This document shows, piece by piece, positions 1 to 8,828 of a stretch of 64,000 nt of DNA. This DNA comes from Winogradskya consettensis. GTDB lineage: Bacteria > Actinomycetota > Actinomycetes > Mycobacteriales > Micromonosporaceae. How positions within the stretch are numbered: position 1 is the first letter of the stretch; each line of letters starts with the position of its first letter. The notes under the pieces are model-generated. The model searched no databases, was not told the DNA's origin, and worked only from the letters and a program-made list of their open reading frames with translations. Position numbers and translations under genes: made by a program. The DNA is taken from positions 1 to 64,000 of the forward strand of contig NZ_BOQP01000017.1 in the NCBI RefSeq assembly GCF_018332715.1, given 5' to 3'.

Positions 1-763
1 CCGAGTCCAGGTCCGAGTCCACGCCTCGCTTTGGTGGGGACGTCCACTCGCATCCTGGCTGGGCCGCGAGCTTGCGCGGTTGTGCAGACCTAGGTCCAAG
101 ACCGAGTGCGGACGATGACACGAGCGCCGATCCGGGAGGCCGCGCTGCCACGGGTGCCGGACCGGGTGCCGACACGGGCGCCGGACCGGGTGCCGGATCC
201 GGTGCCGACTCGGGTAGCGGACCGGATGGCAAAGGCGTTGGCGCCGGCGCAGGTGATGACATATGCGCACACAGAGGTTCAGGTCCGGAGGCGAGAACAG
301 TCGCAGATTGGGGGGTCGCAGCAGTGTAGGGCGCGACGAATCTCTGCACGGGCTCCAGCGCGGGCATGGCAGCGCGCGTATGCGGCGTCATGGACTCTGA
401 CGAGGCGAGCTCGTGCGCACCTGTGCGGGTGGGAGCTGGCAAGGGCTTGGACGCGGGCTCCGGCGTGGATGCAGCTCCGGACACAGGGGGCCTCCCCGGT
501 TCGCTTGGGGGGCGTGGGTTCTGTGGTGGGGGCTGAATGCGGGCGATCTCGTCCCACGGGAGGCCGCTCCGGTGCGTGGGGGAGCCTCCGTCAGCGGCAC
601 GTAGCTGCCTGAGGCGCTCGGTGTGCAGCCTGTACTTGCCCCAAGCACGGCGGTTTTTGTGCTCGAGACGGAATTCGTCCCGGGCGGCGGAGTAATTGCG
701 CGACTTCGTTCTGTCGCGCATTGCCGCCACCTGGGCCCGACTGAAGATTTGCAACTGTCCCAT
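1..763 (-). CDS. Unknown Pro/Ala-rich protein with basic N-terminus (3' end outside window)
   Basis: An open frame starts at the ATG complementary to 761-763 and runs to the left edge without a stop (254 codons visible). The first ~60 residues are charged and helical looking, beginning MGQLQIFSRAQVAAMRDRTK and rich in Arg, Lys, Glu and Tyr. A long low-complexity Pro/Ala/Ser tail follows. I do not recognise the family. Against it: no strong ribosome binding site precedes the ATG, and third-position GC is less extreme than in neighbouring genes. For it: the uninterrupted frame and a sensible hydrophilic N-terminus, while the other frames here give only Arg-rich nonsense. The Pro-rich tail may be a flexible linker to a domain beyond the edge. 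Confidence 0.5.
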   Translation of the reverse strand, partial: MGQLQIFSRAQVAAMRDRTKSRNYSAARDEFRLEHKNRRAWGKYRLHTERLRQLRAADGGSPTHRSGLPWDEIARIQPPPQNPRPPSEPGRPPVSGAASTPEPASKPLPAPTRTGAHELASSESMTPHTRAAMPALEPVQRFVAPYTAATPQSATVLASGPEPLCAHMSSPAPAPTPLPSGPLPESAPDPAPGPAPVSAPGPAPVAARPPGSALVSSSALGLGPRSAQPRKLAAQPGCEWTSPPKRGVDSDLDS

Positions 764-1256
764 GCGACGATTATCGCGCCACTCATTATGATCGTTCCAC
801 CTTGATCGACATTTGATCATGCCAATCCGAGTGACGCAGAACATGCAATACGCCGACGTGACCTGAGCAACATTATGGCGGCGATGCCGACGGCCTTCGC
901 GGTAATGTTATGCGGTATTCGAGTGCAGCTCCTGGAATGGGGTGGTGGTGATGAGGTGACGCTTTATGTCAGCGATGATGAGCGACGTATGTGGGCGGCT
1001 CCACTGAGCCACTACGCGGGGAAAGGCTCGCTTCGTCTGGACCCGGGGGCAGAGCCAAGTTCTTGCAGTGCTCAGAGTCGTCAGCCAGGCACACGCGTTC
1101 GGCCCGAAGACGCATGGGGCTGCGTACTGGCATGCCGACCGGGGGTTCAGAGCCCTTCGTCCCGCTTTCGACTCTGGCGATGCCGGAAGGAGCCGCCCGC
1201 GCTGCCCGGGCTCGAGGCCGGGGTATCAGGCCTGGAAGCCGAGACCCCAGACCCGA

Positions 1257-1323
1257 GAGCCGAGCGCGGGGAGCCGAGCGCGGGGAGCCGAGCGCGGGGA
1301 GCCGAGCGCGGGGAGCCGAGCGG
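1257..1323. repeat. 14-bp tandem array (GAGCCGAGCGCGGG), ~4.5 copies
   Basis: Four perfect copies start at 1257, 1271, 1285 and 1299, followed by a partial copy. The unit length is not a multiple of three, so it is readable in all frames, which explains the several overlapping false ORFs here. Confidence 0.9.
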
Positions 1324-1352
1324 CGGAGGCGAGAAACGGAGAACAACGGGCT

Positions 1353-1394
1353 GGGAGCGAAGGACTGGGAGCGAAGGACTGGGAGCGAAGGACT
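1353..1394. repeat. 14-bp tandem array (GGGAGCGAAGGACT), 3 copies
   Basis: Three perfect copies start at 1353, 1367 and 1381 and end 26 bp before the start of the ADP-ribosylglycohydrolase gene. The unit is the same length as the array at 1257 but different in sequence. Confidence 0.9.
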
Positions 1395-1420
1395 GGCTGA
1401 CGGCTTTCTACAGTGGCGGT

Positions 1421-2410
1421 ATGCGTACTGCGGCGGGGTCTCTGTTTGGTTTGTCCTATGGGGACTCGCTGGGCAGGCCGACAGAGTTTCAGGACTACGG
1501 GTCGATCGTTGCCGCTTATGGGCCGGGTGGGCCTCGGGAGTTGGTCGGGGTGCCGGCGCGGGTTACGGATGACACTCAGATGGCGCTGGCCGTTGGGGAG
1601 GCGTTGCTTGAGGTTGCGACAGTGGCGGCGGAGGTGCTGGAGCCGGTGTTGCGGCGGCGGTTTGTTGAGTGGCTCAGGAGTCCGGACAACACTCGGTCGC
1701 CGGGGATGACGTGCCTTCATGCGTGTGTCGGGTTGGCGGAGGGGCTTCCTTGGGTGGAAGCGACACAGGTCGGGTCCAAAGGGTGCGGCGCGAACATGCG
1801 GGTTACTCCGGTTGGGCTGGTGCCGGGGATCAGCGATGAGCAGCGGGCTGGGGCGGCGCAGTTGCAGGCGGCGCTCACGCATGGGCATCCGACTGCGTTG
1901 GCGGCGAGTGAGCTCACCGCTTTTGCCGTGTTCTGGCTTCGTGGTGGGCTGGCACCCGATGAGTTGGTGGGCGCGCTCAGACAGCGGTGTGCCGAGGAAC
2001 GCACGAACTACCGCGGTGACTGGCTCGGTGAGCTCTGGCGGCAGCCCGGTGTCTCCTCGCCGCGGACGTTCATGGCGCACGGCTGGGACGAGTGTGCAGA
2101 CGCTCTTGAGCGCGTGCGAGCGGCGTTGGCCGCCGGGCGGCATGAGGGCGATCCATGCCGCGCTACCGGTGCGGGGTGGGTTGCCGAGGAGGCGCTCGCG
2201 ACCGCGCTCTACTGCTACCTGGTCTCGCCCGGTGAGCCGGTTGCTGTCCTGGGACGTGCCGCGGCGACCAGTGGCGACTCGGATTCGATCGCCTGCCTCG
2301 CCGGCTCGTTCGCGGGGGCGTCGCTCGGGATGGCGGCCTGGCCTGACGAGTGGCAGGACCGGATCGAGTACGCAGACCGTCTGTCCCGTCTCGGCGCGGC
2401 CTGGGACTGA
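1421..2410 (+). CDS. ADP-ribosylglycohydrolase family protein
   Basis: The product is 329 aa and resembles ADP-ribosyl-(dinitrogen reductase) hydrolase / ARH proteins, which remove ADP-ribose from modified substrates using two metal ions. Visible signatures are an N-terminal GxxYGDSLGRPTEF-type stretch near residues 8-22, a DDTQMA metal-binding motif near 50, and the C-terminal SGDSDSIACLAGSFAGA segment that carries the second set of metal-binding Asp residues. The ATG at 1421 is chosen because family homology begins at once (MRTAAGSLFGLSYGD). The frame is open further upstream, but only through tandem repeats. No partner ADP-ribosyltransferase is adjacent, so the substrate is unknown. Confidence 0.85.
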   Translation: MRTAAGSLFGLSYGDSLGRPTEFQDYGSIVAAYGPGGPRELVGVPARVTDDTQMALAVGEALLEVATVAAEVLEPVLRRRFVEWLRSPDNTRSPGMTCLHACVGLAEGLPWVEATQVGSKGCGANMRVTPVGLVPGISDEQRAGAAQLQAALTHGHPTALAASELTAFAVFWLRGGLAPDELVGALRQRCAEERTNYRGDWLGELWRQPGVSSPRTFMAHGWDECADALERVRAALAAGRHEGDPCRATGAGWVAEEALATALYCYLVSPGEPVAVLGRAAATSGDSDSIACLAGSFAGASLGMAAWPDEWQDRIEYADRLSRLGAAWD

Positions 2411-2525
2411 ACCACGGGCCGTGGACATCGGTCCAACGCGCACAAAGCCACACAAATAGCCAGAACGGATGGAACCGGACCGGACCAGTACTGCAACGCC
2501 CGCACCAGCAGTAGCCGGGCAGCTA

Positions 2526-2745
2526 CTGCGTCAGAGCCGGAGGTCCGCGAAGAAGGCTGCGTCACCTGCAGGTCGATGAAAGCGACTGCGTCAGACCCGG
2601 GAGGTCGATCAAACGACCGCGGCAGACCCGGGAGGTCGATCAAGGCGACCGCGTCAGACCCTGGAGGTCGATCAAGGCGATTGCGTCAGACCCTGGAGGT
2701 CGATCAAGGCGACCGCGTCAGAGCTGGAGGTCGGTGAAGGCGGCC
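2526..2745. repeat. Degenerate tandem array of ~31-33 bp units derived from the add 3' end
   Basis: About seven imperfect copies of a unit with the core GCGTCAGACCCTGGAGGTCG, separated by ATCAAGGCGAC-type spacers. The rightmost copy is the last ~30 bp of the adenosine deaminase gene itself, including its stop codon on the minus strand. The others lie beyond that stop and fill the 307-bp gap to the ARH gene. Similarity decays with distance from the gene, which suggests successive slippage or recombination duplications of the gene terminus. Confidence 0.85.
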
Positions 2746-3671
2746 GTGACGGAGTGGTGCGCGACGGTGTGGAGTTGGGCGGGGGTGAGGCCGGTGGCGT
2801 GGTGGGCGAGGGTGTGTTCGTGGGAGAGGGTGGTGTTGCTGACTCGGGGGTTGTCGGTGTTGAGGGTGACGGGGACGCCGGCGGCGAGGAGCTGGTGGAT
2901 CTGGTGGTTGGCGTAGTTGGGGGCGGCGCCGGTTTGGGTGTTGCTGGTGAGGGCGCATTCGAGGGTGATTCCGGCGGCGGCGAGTGAGTCCATCAGCGCG
3001 GGATCCTCGGCGGCGCGGACGCCGTGTCCGATGCGTTCGGCGCCGAGGGCCTGGACGGCGGCGCGGACGCTTTCGGGGCCTGCTGCCTCGCCGGCGTGGA
3101 TCGTGATGTGGAGGCCGGCGTCGCGGGCCTGCTGGAAGGCGGGTGTGAACAGGGCGGCCTCGTAGCCCGCCTCGTTTCCGGCCAGGTCCACCCCGCACCA
3201 GACGTCGCGGCGGGTGAGGAAGGTCCGGATCTGGGAGAGAGCCAGGTCAGGGCCGAGGTCTCGCAGGATGGTGGCGATGAGGCCGACGGGGAGGCCGGTG
3301 CGGGCGGAGGCTGCCGCGGTGCCTGAGGAGACGGCGTCGATGACGGCTTCCGGGGCGAGGCCGGTCTGCTGCTGGATGAAGTACGGGCTGAAGCGGAACT
3401 CCACGTAGTCGAGGCCGTCGTTGAAGGCGTCGTCGACGGCCTCCTGGGCGGCGCGGTGCCAGTCCGGGAGGGTGGCGAGGACGCCGATCTGGTCGTCGAC
3501 CTTGGCCAGGTACGGGAGGAGTCCGCCCGGGGTGCCGGGCGTGGCGACCAGGGCGTTGCGGGGGTCCGGTGCCGCGGCGAGGGGGTGGCCGTCGCGGTGG
3601 GCGATGTCGAGGAAGGTGCTGGAGCGTACGGAGCCTTCGAGGTGTCGGTGCAGGTCGATCAGCGGCAGCAT
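2718..3671 (-). CDS. add: Adenosine deaminase
   Basis: The 317-aa cytosolic metal hydrolase is expected to deaminate adenosine (or a related aminopurine nucleoside) to inosine in purine salvage. The amidohydrolase signatures are all visible: the zinc ligands HRHLEGS at residues 8-14, HAGEAAG near 190, GHGVRAAEDP just after it, and the C-terminal LNTDNPRVSNTTL carrying the catalytic Asp pair. The ATG at 3671 is preceded at good spacing by GAGGAG on the minus strand. Upstream in-frame codons would only add a non-homologous leader. At 317 aa it is slightly shorter than E. coli Add. The gene's 3' end is the seed of the tandem array beyond its stop. Confidence 0.9.
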   Translation of the reverse strand: MLPLIDLHRHLEGSVRSSTFLDIAHRDGHPLAAAPDPRNALVATPGTPGGLLPYLAKVDDQIGVLATLPDWHRAAQEAVDDAFNDGLDYVEFRFSPYFIQQQTGLAPEAVIDAVSSGTAAASARTGLPVGLIATILRDLGPDLALSQIRTFLTRRDVWCGVDLAGNEAGYEAALFTPAFQQARDAGLHITIHAGEAAGPESVRAAVQALGAERIGHGVRAAEDPALMDSLAAAGITLECALTSNTQTGAAPNYANHQIHQLLAAGVPVTLNTDNPRVSNTTLSHEHTLAHHATGLTPAQLHTVAHHSVTAAFTDLQL

Positions 3672-3766
3672 CGTCAGCTCTCCTCGGAACTTGGGTGCGA
3701 AACGGTGGCTTTCCACCGTGGCACCTCTCACGTGTTGATCTTGTCAGGCGCGCCGGGGGCCGGGCG

Positions 3767-4495
3767 ATGGGACTGGTGTCCACGAACACCGCCTACCGGA
3801 AACGGATCATGCATACCTTCGCCCTGCTCGGCTATGTCGGCGCCGCCCTGTCCATCGCTCTTCCCTGGCCCCAGGTGTGGCGTTCCTGCGCCAAGGGTCA
3901 GACGAACGGTCTCAACGCCTCCGCCTGCTTCCTGGGTGTGGCGATGCCGGTCGGATGGATCACGTACGGGGCCCTGACCGGCGAGACGGTGCAGATCATC
4001 ACGAACGCCGTCACGGGCGGTGCGGGACTTGCGGTGCTGACGACCGTACTGATCAAGCAGAGTCATCTCCGGCAGCGCCGCAAGCTGGCAACGAGCGCAG
4101 CGGGCGCGGCCGGCATCCTGACCGCGACCCTGGGCAGCGCCGCCGCGACGTGGCTGACCGCCGCGAGCAGCCACCAGGCCGCCGCGTTCCTCGGTCTGGT
4201 GCTCGCCGGGACGTCGTTCGTCTCCGCGATTCCGCAGCCGTTGTCGCTGCTGCGCGACCGCGAGCAGGACATGAGTGGACTGTCGGCGCTGCGCTGGCGG
4301 CTGGCCGCCGCGGCCTGCGCGTCCTGGATGACGTACGGGCTGAGCACCGGTCAGCCGGCCGTCTGGGCGTCGGCGATGGTCGGTCTCACAAGCGCGCTGA
4401 TCGTCTGCTGGGTTCTCTTTACGTCCACCCGGACGTCGGCCGTTCGTACCACCACTGTCCGTGCTCGCGGTGTGGCACGCGTGGCAGCCGCGTGA
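3767..4495 (+). CDS. PQ-loop repeat membrane protein
   Basis: The product is 242 aa and mostly hydrophobic, with about seven predicted membrane segments. Two PQ-loop motifs are visible: PWPQVWRSC near residue 38, in the first three-helix bundle, and IPQPLSLLRD near 160, in the second. This is the arrangement of the MtN3/SWEET/PQ-loop transporter clan, so a small-solute or sugar transport role is plausible but the substrate cannot be told. The ATG at 3767 (MGLVSTNTAYRKR) is the likely start; a second ATG at 3809 just before the first helix is an alternative. It is divergent from add, about 95 bp apart. Confidence 0.75.
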   Translation: MGLVSTNTAYRKRIMHTFALLGYVGAALSIALPWPQVWRSCAKGQTNGLNASACFLGVAMPVGWITYGALTGETVQIITNAVTGGAGLAVLTTVLIKQSHLRQRRKLATSAAGAAGILTATLGSAAATWLTAASSHQAAAFLGLVLAGTSFVSAIPQPLSLLRDREQDMSGLSALRWRLAAAACASWMTYGLSTGQPAVWASAMVGLTSALIVCWVLFTSTRTSAVRTTTVRARGVARVAAA

Positions 4496-4611
4496 TCTAG
4501 CAGCGCAAACGCTACGGACGGCAACACTTGGGTCACGACCGTGGTCTCCGAAATAATCTCGCCACCGGGCGCTGGTAGCCTTTGCCGCGTTTCGCCCCTG
4601 GAGGAGATCAA

Positions 4612-5718
4612 GTGCGTCGTAACCTCGTTGCCCTCGCGGCAGTCGGCATGCTCACTCTGGGCGGCACGGCCGCCTGCAGCGATGACGGCGACAGCGCCGC
4701 ATCGGTGCCTACCCGCGGTGGTGACGGCACCGGCAAGGTCGGTGTCATCCTGCCCGACACCACCACCAGCCAGCGCTGGGGAACGGACGACCCGAAGCTG
4801 CTGAAGGCCGCGTTCGACGCCGCCGACGTGCCGGTGGAGATCGAGAACGCGCAGGGCGACGGCGCGAACTTCAAGAAGATCGGCGACCGCATGATCGCCG
4901 ACGGCGTCACCGTGCTGATGATCGCCAACCTGGACCCCGACAGCGGCGCGTACGTGCTGGAGAAGGCCCGGGCCAACGGCGTCAAGACGATCGACTACGA
5001 CCGGCTCACCCTCAACGGCGGCGCTGACTACTACGTCAGCTTCGACAACGAGGAGGTCGGCCGGCTGCAGGCCGTCGGGCTGGTCAAGTGCGTGACCGCC
5101 AAGGGGAAGAAGATCCCGCGCATCGTCTACCTCAACGGTTCGACGACGGACAACAACGCCACCCTGTTCAAGGAGGGCGCGGACACCGTCCTGCAGGAGA
5201 AGTTCGACTCCGGCGAGTACATGAAGGGTCCGGAGCAGGCCGTCGCCGACTGGAAGCGCGAGGAGGCGGTGACCGTCTTCCGCGAGATCTTCAACACGAC
5301 CGCCGGGCAGATCGACGGCGTGCTCGCGGCCAACGACACCATCGCCAGCGCTGCGATCCAGATCCTCAAGGAGCGCAAGGTCAACGGCATCGTGCCGGTC
5401 ACCGGGCAGGACGCCGAGGTGCAGGGTCTGCAGAACATCCTCGTCGGCGACCAGTGCATGACCGTCTACAAGCCGATCAAGGACGAGGCCACGGCCGCCG
5501 CCAACCTCGCGATCGGCCTGTTCAAGGGTGAGAAGGTCGCGGCCGACGGTCGGGCCAAGGACCCCGTGTCGGGCGCGTTCATCCCGGCCGTGCTGCTGAA
5601 GCCGAAGTCCATCATGAAGAAGAACGTCGCCTCGGTCATCGCGGACGGCTTCGTCACCAAGAAGGCCGTCTGCACCGGCCGCTTCGTCGAGCCCTGCACA
5701 GCTGCGGGCATCAAGTAG
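4612..5718 (+). CDS. Xylose/sugar ABC transporter substrate-binding lipoprotein
   Basis: The 368-aa periplasmic-binding-protein type I (XylF-like) protein starts at a GTG with GGAGGAG 6-7 bp upstream. A lipoprotein signal ends at LGGTAAC (Cys22), followed by a short Asp/Ser/Gly linker. The mature part has family-typical segments: VGVILPDTTTSQRW, DGVTVLMIANLDP, the sugar-contacting IDYDRLTLNGGADYYVSFDN, and VTGQDAEVQGLQNI. The family binds xylose or related sugars outside the membrane and delivers them to an ABC permease. No permease or ATPase gene is next to it here, so it either works with a remote transporter or acts as a sensor. A strong terminator follows. Confidence 0.85.
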   Translation: MRRNLVALAAVGMLTLGGTAACSDDGDSAASVPTRGGDGTGKVGVILPDTTTSQRWGTDDPKLLKAAFDAADVPVEIENAQGDGANFKKIGDRMIADGVTVLMIANLDPDSGAYVLEKARANGVKTIDYDRLTLNGGADYYVSFDNEEVGRLQAVGLVKCVTAKGKKIPRIVYLNGSTTDNNATLFKEGADTVLQEKFDSGEYMKGPEQAVADWKREEAVTVFREIFNTTAGQIDGVLAANDTIASAAIQILKERKVNGIVPVTGQDAEVQGLQNILVGDQCMTVYKPIKDEATAAANLAIGLFKGEKVAADGRAKDPVSGAFIPAVLLKPKSIMKKNVASVIADGFVTKKAVCTGRFVEPCTAAGIK

Positions 5719-5740
5719 GCAACACACGCAGTAGGAAGCA

Positions 5741-5769
5741 GAGCCCCGGTCGCGACGCGGCCGGGGCTC
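5741..5769 (+). terminator. Intrinsic terminator after the sugar-binding protein gene
   Basis: A perfect 9-bp stem, GAGCCCCGG / CCGGGGCTC, with an 11-nt loop lies 23 bp after the stop codon and is followed by CTTCG. It separates this gene from the aminopeptidase, which starts 20 bp later. Confidence 0.75.
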
Positions 5770-5788
5770 CTTCGTACACAATGTCGGG

Positions 5789-8149
5789 GTGTCGCTGACT
5801 CTGGACGAGGCCCGCGCCCGGGCCGCCATGCTCTCCGCCGTCTCCTACGACCTCGAGTTCGACGTCAGGTCGCCGGACGCGTTCCGGAGCCGGGCAACCG
5901 TACGGTTCCGGACCCGGGGCGGTGACACGTTCCTCGAGCTGCACCGGGCCGAGGAACTCCAGGTGACGATCAACGGCGATACCGCTCTGCCGGCGTACGA
6001 CGGGAAGCGGATCTCCCTCGACGGCCTGGCACCCGGCACGCACGAAGTCGTTGTGGACGCCCGGCTGCGCTACGTCACGGACGGCGAGGGCATGCACACG
6101 TTCATCGACCCGGTGGACGGCGAGCGTTACGTCGGCGGGTATCTGGGACTGGACGTCACCCAGCGACTGTTCGCCTGCTTCGATCAGATCGACCTCAAAG
6201 CCCCCATCACGGTACGCGTGACAGCGGATCCGGCGTGGACGATCCTCTCGAACGGCCTGCCCACGGGCCCCGGCACGTTCGCCGCGACGCCGCCGATCCC
6301 GTGCGACCAGTTCGTCGTCGTGGCCGGGCCGTACCACTCGATCCGGTGGGAGCATCGCGGGCTGCCCATGGGCTGGCACGCCCGCCGGACACTTGCCGGG
6401 GCGCTGGAGCGCGACGCCGCGGAGCTGCGCCGGATCACCGAGGTCTGCTACGACCACTACACGGCGGTCTTCGACGAGCCGTTCCCGTTCGGCTCGTACG
6501 ACCAGGTCTTCGTGCCCGAGCTGAACTGGGGCGCGATGGAGAACCCCGGCTGCGTCACGGTCAGCGAGAACCTGCTGCCGCGCGAGCGGGCCACCGATGG
6601 CGACCGCCACAAGCAGGCGATGGTGATCGCGCACGAGATGTCCCACATGTGGTTCGCGGACCTGGTCTCGCCGGTGTGGTGGGAGGACGCGTGGCTCAAC
6701 GAGTCCTTCGCGGACTACATGGGCTTCGAGGTCGCGGAGACCGTCGCCGGGTACGCCGGGGCGCGCGTGTCGTTCGAGGCCGCCTTCAAACCCGGCGCCT
6801 ACCGGGCCGACCGCCGCCGGTCCACGCACCCGGTCGCCCCGGCCGCCGAGGACGTGCCCGACACGGCCACCGGCTGGACGATCTTCGACGCCATCTCGTA
6901 CGGCAAGGGCAACGCCGTCCTCCGGCAGCTCGTGACCTGGCTGGGACCGGTGGACTTCCTCGCCGGGGTCAACGCGCACCTCACCGCCCATGCGTTCGGC
7001 AACGCCACCCTCGAGGACCTGCTGTCGGCCCTCGACGCCCGCTCACCGCGTGACGTGCGCGGCTGGGCCGAGGTGTGGTTGCGCAAGGCGGGCCACGACA
7101 CGATCCGGGTGGCCCGGCACGGGGACGTTCCGGTCCTGACCCGCGACGGCGTACGCCCGCACCGGTTCACCGTTACCGCATACTCCCCCGGGCTCGAGCT
7201 GGTCGGGTCGCGGATGGTCGATCTCGCGGAGGAGCCGCTGGAGCTGCCCGAGTGGGCGGGGCTGGTCGTGGTGCCCAACGCGTACGGCGAGACGTTCGCC
7301 CGGATCGAGCTGGACCCGTACTCGTACGATGCCGTGACGCGCGGGCTGGCCGACCTGCCGGACCCGCTGGTCCGGGCGGTGCTGTGGGCGACGCTGCTCG
7401 ACCGGGCGCCCGCCGCCGCACACCTCGACCTGATCGCGCGTCAGCTGCCCCGCGAGCCGTCGCCGACCCTGGTGACCGCTGCCCTCGACCGCACCCTGAA
7501 CGACCTCCTCCGCCGAACGGACGTACCCACCGCTCTGGAAGTGGTCGCCGCGGCCTGCACGACGGACGACGAGCCGGACGAGCAGCGCGCGATCGCCCTG
7601 GCCCGGGGGCTCGCGTGGAGCACGAGCGACACCGCGATGCTGCACCGCTGGCTGGACACCGGCGCCACCGACCAGAAGCTGCTCCTCGACCCGGATCTGC
7701 GCTGGTCCGTCGTGCACCGGCTGGCCGAGCTCGGCGGTCTCGACGCCGCTCAGATCGAGGCCGAGCGGCTGCGGGACGGCACCGCCGCGGGTGACCTCGG
7801 CGCCGCCACCGCCCTGGCCGCCCGCCCCACCGCGGAGGCGAAAGCCGAGGCCTGGGCCGCGATGACCGAGGATCCCCAGGTCTCCGCTCGCCGTTTCCGG
7901 GCCCTGGCCGCCGGATTCTGGTCCCCCTCCCGGCCCCAGCCCATCGCGCCCTATCTCGCGGCCGCCCCGGCACTGGCCCGTCGCGGCTCCGCGTTCGCCG
8001 CCGCCGTCGGCCGGGCTTTCCCCACCCACCCCCTGACCGGTCAAGATCTTGATTTGGTACGCGAGGAGCTGCGCGGTGACCTCCCCACCGTCCTGCGCCG
8101 CCACTGGGAGGACGAGCTGGACGACCGCGGGGCAGCGCCGATCCGATAA
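5789..8149 (+). CDS. pepN: M1 family aminopeptidase N
   Basis: The 786-aa cytoplasmic zinc aminopeptidase removes N-terminal residues from peptides. Visible in order are an N-terminal beta domain, the substrate-anchoring GAMEN motif at 248-252, the catalytic HEMSHMW zinc motif starting at His282 with the third ligand in NESFADY near 305, and a helical C-terminal ERAP1-like domain. Length is slightly below actinobacterial PepN (~850). The GTG start at 5789 gives the standard MSLTLDEARARA-type N-terminus. An out-of-frame ATG at 5781 is ignored. Confidence 0.92.
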   Translation: MSLTLDEARARAAMLSAVSYDLEFDVRSPDAFRSRATVRFRTRGGDTFLELHRAEELQVTINGDTALPAYDGKRISLDGLAPGTHEVVVDARLRYVTDGEGMHTFIDPVDGERYVGGYLGLDVTQRLFACFDQIDLKAPITVRVTADPAWTILSNGLPTGPGTFAATPPIPCDQFVVVAGPYHSIRWEHRGLPMGWHARRTLAGALERDAAELRRITEVCYDHYTAVFDEPFPFGSYDQVFVPELNWGAMENPGCVTVSENLLPRERATDGDRHKQAMVIAHEMSHMWFADLVSPVWWEDAWLNESFADYMGFEVAETVAGYAGARVSFEAAFKPGAYRADRRRSTHPVAPAAEDVPDTATGWTIFDAISYGKGNAVLRQLVTWLGPVDFLAGVNAHLTAHAFGNATLEDLLSALDARSPRDVRGWAEVWLRKAGHDTIRVARHGDVPVLTRDGVRPHRFTVTAYSPGLELVGSRMVDLAEEPLELPEWAGLVVVPNAYGETFARIELDPYSYDAVTRGLADLPDPLVRAVLWATLLDRAPAAAHLDLIARQLPREPSPTLVTAALDRTLNDLLRRTDVPTALEVVAAACTTDDEPDEQRAIALARGLAWSTSDTAMLHRWLDTGATDQKLLLDPDLRWSVVHRLAELGGLDAAQIEAERLRDGTAAGDLGAATALAARPTAEAKAEAWAAMTEDPQVSARRFRALAAGFWSPSRPQPIAPYLAAAPALARRGSAFAAAVGRAFPTHPLTGQDLDLVREELRGDLPTVLRRHWEDELDDRGAAPIR

Positions 8150-8159
8150 GGTGCGGTCG

Positions 8160-8819
8160 ATGAGAACGATCCACGCCGGTGTCGCGGCCACCGCCTCGCT
8201 GGCCGCCTCGATGGTCCTGGCCGCCGGATGCGCCGCGCCCGGCACCAGCCCGACCTGGGAGGCCGGCGCGCCGAGCGCCTCGTCGGTGGCGCCCTCGCCC
8301 ACCACGAAGGCCCCCAAGCCGAAGATCGACACCGAGAACGGCGCCAAGGGCCCGCTCGGCGACGTCATCGACCTCGGCGGGCTCGAGGACGCGGACGGCA
8401 ACCCGTACGTCATCTTCGGGGTCACCGGCAGGATCGTGAACGAGACCAGCGCCTTCGGGTTCGCCATCGGCGTGCGCCTGCCGAAGAACGTCGTCCGCGA
8501 GGACCTGACCATCAGCGAGTACGAGGGCAAGGCCACGGACCCCGGTTTCCACCCGATGCAGGCCCAGATGGACCTCCTCGACAAATCCGTCCAGCCCGCG
8601 TTCGGCTACTACTCCGGCACCCCCGCCAGGATCACGGTCCGCGAGGTGAACCGCACCATCGAGGCGCACCTGGCCACCTGGAGCGAGGACCCCCACCAGA
8701 CCGTCTTCTGGTTCGACCCCGCCGACGTGCACGACAGCAGCCAATGGACCGACCTCGGAGCGTACGACGCCGCCGGCACCCGCCTGCCCGACGGCCACAT
8801 CGAACTCTCCACGTTCTGA
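8160..8819 (+). CDS. Putative secreted lipoprotein, unknown function
   Basis: The 219-aa product has a lipoprotein signal peptide ending LAAGCAAP, then an Ala/Ser/Pro linker and a compact mature domain of about 170 residues without a motif I recognise. It starts 10 bp after the aminopeptidase stop and is followed 9 bp later by a second lipoprotein gene, so the three probably share a transcript. The extracellular domain is rich in beta-type segments (VIFGVTGRIVNETSAFGFAI), somewhat like DUF4352-type or other immunoglobulin-like surface domains. That resemblance is only suggestive. Confidence 0.75.
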   Translation: MRTIHAGVAATASLAASMVLAAGCAAPGTSPTWEAGAPSASSVAPSPTTKAPKPKIDTENGAKGPLGDVIDLGGLEDADGNPYVIFGVTGRIVNETSAFGFAIGVRLPKNVVREDLTISEYEGKATDPGFHPMQAQMDLLDKSVQPAFGYYSGTPARITVREVNRTIEAHLATWSEDPHQTVFWFDPADVHDSSQWTDLGAYDAAGTRLPDGHIELSTF

Positions 8820-8828
8820 GAGACGACG

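Larger units (their letters stand above)
764..1420. other. Intergenic stretch with short repeats, no convincing gene
   Basis: About 650 bp separate the divergent flanking genes. An inverted repeat AACATTA (869-875) / TAATGTT (903-909) could form a hairpin or operator. Further right are two 14-bp tandem arrays (listed separately). A frame open from 875 runs in phase into the downstream gene, but its translation across the arrays is low-complexity Arg/Gly/Glu sequence with no family resemblance, so I treat it as noncoding. Confidence 0.5.

Noticed and set aside
875..1420. In-frame 5' extension of the ADP-ribosylglycohydrolase to position 875
   Set aside because: It reads through two 14-bp tandem arrays and has no family resemblance; homology starts at ATG 1421.
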